Shown: piece by piece, positions 61,423 to 64,000 of the stretch
How positions within the stretch are numbered: the first letter of the stretch is position 1
Layout: every line of letters begins with the position of its first letter
Assembly (NCBI RefSeq): GCF_900188445.1
Contig: NZ_FZOR01000014.1
Coordinates: 62,001-126,000, forward strand
Length of the DNA stretch: 64,000 nt
Reading direction: 5' to 3'
Source: Actinomadura meyerae
Lineage (GTDB): Bacteria; Actinomycetota; Actinomycetes; Streptosporangiales; Streptosporangiaceae
The notes under the pieces: model-generated
Databases searched by the model: none
Seen by the model: only the letters and a program-made list of their open reading frames with translations
What the model was told of the DNA's origin: nothing
Program-made: the position numbers and the translations under genes

Positions 61423-62052
61423 GTGTCCGAGGTACGCATTGCCGCCGAGCCGCGCACCGAGTTCGGTAAGGGTGCCGCGCGGCGCACCCGCCGGGCCGGC
61501 AAGGTGCCCGCCGTCCTCTACGGTCACGGCACCGACCCGCAGCACATCTCGCTGCCGGGTCACGACCTGATGCTGGCGCTGAAGACGCCGAACGTGCTGC
61601 TGACCATCGAGGGGCTCGGCAACGGCTCGGAGCTGGCGCTGCCGAAGGACGTGCAGCGCGACCCGATCAAGGGGTTCCTGGAGCACGTCGACCTGCTGCT
61701 GGTGAAGCGCGGCGAGAAGGTCGTCGTGGACCTGCCGGTGAACGTGATCGGTGACGTGGTCGCGGGCGGCCAGGTGGCGCAGACGGTCGTGGAGATCTCC
61801 GTGGAGACGGAGGCGACGCACATTCCGGAGTCGGTCGACCTGGACATCACCGGCCTGGCGGTCGACACGCAGGTGCTGGCGAAGGACCTGAAGCTGCCGT
61901 CGGGCACGACGCTGGCGGCGGACGAGGACACGCTGATCCTGCAGATCTCCGACGCCACGGCGGCGACGTCGGCGGAGCCGGAGGCGGGGGCCGAGGAGGC
62001 CGCGGCCGAGGGTGCGGGCGCCGAGGGCGAGGGCGAGCCCGCCGGCGAGTAG
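61423..62052 (+). CDS. rplY: 50S ribosomal protein L25/general stress protein Ctc
   Basis: Ctc-type long L25 (209 aa) that binds 5S rRNA. The N-terminal L25 domain has RTEFGKGAARRTRRAGKVPAVLYGHG and the C-terminal TL5-like domain has DLPVNVIGDVVAGGQV and HIPESVDLDI. An Ala/Glu/Gly-rich acidic tail ends the protein. GAGGAG lies 8 bases before GTG. Its place between prs and pth is standard. Confidence 0.95.
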   Translation: MSEVRIAAEPRTEFGKGAARRTRRAGKVPAVLYGHGTDPQHISLPGHDLMLALKTPNVLLTIEGLGNGSELALPKDVQRDPIKGFLEHVDLLLVKRGEKVVVDLPVNVIGDVVAGGQVAQTVVEISVETEATHIPESVDLDITGLAVDTQVLAKDLKLPSGTTLAADEDTLILQISDATAATSAEPEAGAEEAAAEGAGAEGEGEPAGE

Positions 62053-62088
62053 CGCAGGCGCGGCCGTGCGGCCGCATGGTTCTTTCAC

Positions 62089-62120
62089 GGCCCCCGCCGG
62101 TGTGCGCACCGGCGGGGGCC
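62089..62120 (+). terminator. GC hairpin between rplY and pth
   Basis: GGCCCCCGCCGGTG pairs with its exact complement around a TGCG loop (14 bp). No U-tract. The pth start follows by 22 bases, so it may attenuate rather than fully stop transcription. Confidence 0.65.
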
Positions 62121-62142
62121 CTGCGCGTCGTGAGGAGTTCGG

Positions 62143-62718
62143 GTGAGCGCGGATCTCTGGCTGGTCGTGGGGCTCGGCAATCCGGGGCCGTCGTATGCGG
62201 GGAACCGGCACAACGCCGGGTTCATGGTGCTGGACGAGCTGGCGGCGCGGGCCGGGGGCCGGTTCAAGTCGCACCGGGCGCGGGCGGACGTGCTGGAGGG
62301 GCGGCTCGCGGGGGGGCGGGCGGTGCTGGCGAAGCCGCGGTCGTTCATGAACGAGTCGGGCGGTCCGGTGAAGGGGCTGCGGGACTTCTTCAAGGTGCCC
62401 GAGGAGCGGCTGGTCGTCGTCCACGACGAGCTGGACATCCCGTTCGGGGCGGTGCGGCTGAAGCGCGGCGGTGGTGACAATGGTCACAACGGGCTGCGGT
62501 CGGTGACGCGGTCGCTCGGGACGAGGGAGTACCTGCGGGTGCGGTTCGGGGTGGGGCGGCCGCCGGGGCGGATGGACGCGGCGGCGTTCGTGCTGAAGGA
62601 CTTCTCCGCCACCGAGCGCAAGACCCTCGACCTGGAGGTCGACCGGGCGGCGGACGCGGTGGAGGCGCTGCTGTCGGACGGGCTGGAGGCGGCCCAGAAC
62701 GTGTTCCACGCGGGGTGA
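62143..62718 (+). CDS. pth: peptidyl-tRNA hydrolase
   Basis: Releases tRNA from stalled peptidyl-tRNA (191 aa). [26 protein letters not shown] holds the catalytic His23. [42 protein letters not shown] and [11 protein letters not shown] complete the family set. GTG start with GAGGAG upstream. Last gene of the glmU-prs-rplY-pth block; 230 bases without a gene follow. Confidence 0.96.
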   Translation: MSADLWLVVGLGNPGPSYAGNRHNAGFMVLDELAARAGGRFKSHRARADVLEGRLAGGRAVLAKPRSFMNESGGPVKGLRDFFKVPEERLVVVHDELDIPFGAVRLKRGGGDNGHNGLRSVTRSLGTREYLRVRFGVGRPPGRMDAAAFVLKDFSATERKTLDLEVDRAADAVEALLSDGLEAAQNVFHAG

Positions 62719-62949
62719 CCGGATCCGGCCACGGGCGGCCGCCGAGCGCGCCGCCACCACGGGCGTTCCGCCGGGCGGCGGCCCGGTTCCCCGGCGGCGC
62801 CGGCGTTCCGCCGCTGACCATGGCAAAGCATCCGTAGGATGGCGCGCGGACGAGGTTCGAGTTGCATGTGAACCTAGAGCGGCGTTCAACCGTCTTCGGT
62901 GTGAATCGCGCTGTCGTGGCGCGCGTTACAGGGGATTGGTGAGTGGTTT

Positions 62950-64000
62950 ATGGCCGTCGTTGACAAGGTCCAGGCCGAGTCATCGACCCGCCATGAGCAG
63001 AAGCGCGCGCAGTCGCAGAACTGGAGCGGCGCGTACCGGCGGGTCGCCACCTGGCTGGACTTCCTCAGCATGCTGATGGCCGGCGTCATCGCGTTCGTGC
63101 TGCGGTTCCCGGGGGTGCCGACGGAGCTGAACGCGCCGTACGTGGCGCTGACCGTCGCGCTGCCGCTGCTGTGGGTGCCGACGCTGATGATGTGCCGGGC
63201 GTACCAGCCGCGGTACGTCGGCGTCGGCTACGAGGAGTTCCACCGGGTCATCCGGGCCGGGTTCATCCTGACGGCGGCGGTCGCGATCGTGGCGTACGCG
63301 ACGAAGACCGAGGTGGCGCGCGGCTACGTGGTGATGGCGCTGCCGCTCGGCACGTTCCTGGCGCTGGTCGCGCGGTACCGGCTGCGCAAGTGGCTGCACA
63401 AGCGGCGCTGGAACGGCGAGTGCATGCGCCGCGTGGTCGCGGTGGGGCACCGGACGTCGGTGGCCGACCTGATCCGGCTGCTGCGCACGAAGCGGTACCA
63501 CGGCATGGACATCGTGGCGGTGTGCCTGCCGCCGGCGCTGGTGTCCGGTGAGGACGCGGTGGCCGAGATCGAGGGCGTCCCGGTGCTCGGCGACTTCGCG
63601 CAGGCGGCGGCGGTCGCCGAGCGGATCGCCGCGGACTCGGTGGCGGTGCTGGCCTGCCCGGAGATGGACGGGGTGGCGCTGCGCCGGCTGGCGTGGCAGA
63701 TCGAGCGCGAGGACATCGAGCTGGTCGTGGCGCCGGCGCTGATGGACGTGACCGGCCCGCGGATCTCGATCCGCCCGGTGTCGGGGCTGCCGCTGCTGCA
63801 CGTGGAGCACCCGGAGCTGGACGGCGGCCGCAAGCTGTTCAAGGGCCTGTTCGACCGGGTCGCGGCGCTGACCGGGATCGTGGCCTTGAGCCCGCTGCTG
63901 GCGCTGGTGGCGCTGCTGATCAAGTTCGACGGGGACCGCGGCCCGGTGCTGTTCCGGCAGACGCGGGTCGGGCGCGGCGGCCGCGAGTTCACCGTGCTGA
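62950..64000 (+). CDS. polyprenyl glycosylphosphotransferase, N-terminal part (runs off the window)
   Basis: An open frame from ATG 62950 to the edge (350 codons, no stop). Four to five membrane segments come first (WLDFLSMLMAGVIAFVLRF, YVALTVALPLLWVP and others). A Rossmann-like soluble region follows (MRRVVAVGHRTSVADLIRLL, GVPVLGDFAQAAAVAER). Then comes the start of the bacterial sugar transferase domain: KLFKGLFDRVAALTGIVALSPLLALVALLIKFD and GPVLFRQTRVGRGGREF. This is the WbaP/ExoY-type build: it would put the first sugar-phosphate on undecaprenyl phosphate for an exopolysaccharide. The substrate is unknown; the catalytic end lies outside the window. Confidence 0.88.
   Translation, partial: MAVVDKVQAESSTRHEQKRAQSQNWSGAYRRVATWLDFLSMLMAGVIAFVLRFPGVPTELNAPYVALTVALPLLWVPTLMMCRAYQPRYVGVGYEEFHRVIRAGFILTAAVAIVAYATKTEVARGYVVMALPLGTFLALVARYRLRKWLHKRRWNGECMRRVVAVGHRTSVADLIRLLRTKRYHGMDIVAVCLPPALVSGEDAVAEIEGVPVLGDFAQAAAVAERIAADSVAVLACPEMDGVALRRLAWQIEREDIELVVAPALMDVTGPRISIRPVSGLPLLHVEHPELDGGRKLFKGLFDRVAALTGIVALSPLLALVALLIKFDGDRGPVLFRQTRVGRGGREFTVL

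Noticed and set aside
1..64000. CRISPR arrays, insertion sequences, integrases, rRNA
   Set aside because: No spaced direct repeats, transposase motifs or rRNA segments were seen in the window.

Overview
The window is very GC-rich, has a high density of GTG/TTG starts and many leaderless-looking promoters, and carries conservon (Cvn) genes, Rpf, DUF2231/DUF3040 proteins and Lrp/indolepyruvate oxidoreductase. All of this points to a filamentous actinobacterium. The overall style suggests the Thermomonosporaceae (Actinomadura-like), but that placement is inference; no rRNA is present to confirm it.

Left part (1-31 kb) is accessory and regulatory. A four-gene conservon (cvnABCD, 642-4967) is followed by a divergent HxlR regulator/DHA2 efflux pair with twin operators, a strong terminator and a highly structured non-coding stretch (7.1-7.4 kb). 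Next come a SufR-like regulator with two DUF2231-type membrane proteins, a MarR gene, a solute-binding lipoprotein, a probable pseudokinase with a companion protein sharing its C-terminal domain, a fused indolepyruvate ferredoxin oxidoreductase with divergent Lrp regulator, and a phosphoketolase-acetate kinase operon. An amidase, a double-AAA ATPase and then a beta-lactam cluster complete this part. The cluster holds a cytosolic serine-hydrolase-like protein, a LysR regulator, a MecA_N-type penicillin-binding protein and a class A beta-lactamase lipoprotein. The PBP and beta-lactamase genes carry near-identical 34-bp promoter-proximal sites, implying one LysR regulon.

Right part (32-64 kb) is mostly the conserved actinobacterial core: protein mannosyltransferase, rsmI, a polytopic glycosyltransferase group with a DPM1-like GT2, metG-tatD, an Rpf lipoprotein, rsmA, a GH26-like lipoprotein, ispE, an ABC-F ATPase, an amidase, a MarR/tam divergent pair with three matching operators, a TetR/desaturase pair, tRNA-Gln(UUG), glmU, prs, rplY(ctc) and pth. 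The window ends inside a polyprenyl glycosylphosphotransferase that runs off the edge.

Functionally the window links envelope biogenesis (PBP, Rpf, GlmU, IspE, GT-C enzymes, sugar transferase), translation maintenance (MetG, RsmA, RsmI, Pth, L25) and several self-contained regulator/operator modules. No CRISPR array, rRNA operon, insertion sequence or integrase was found.
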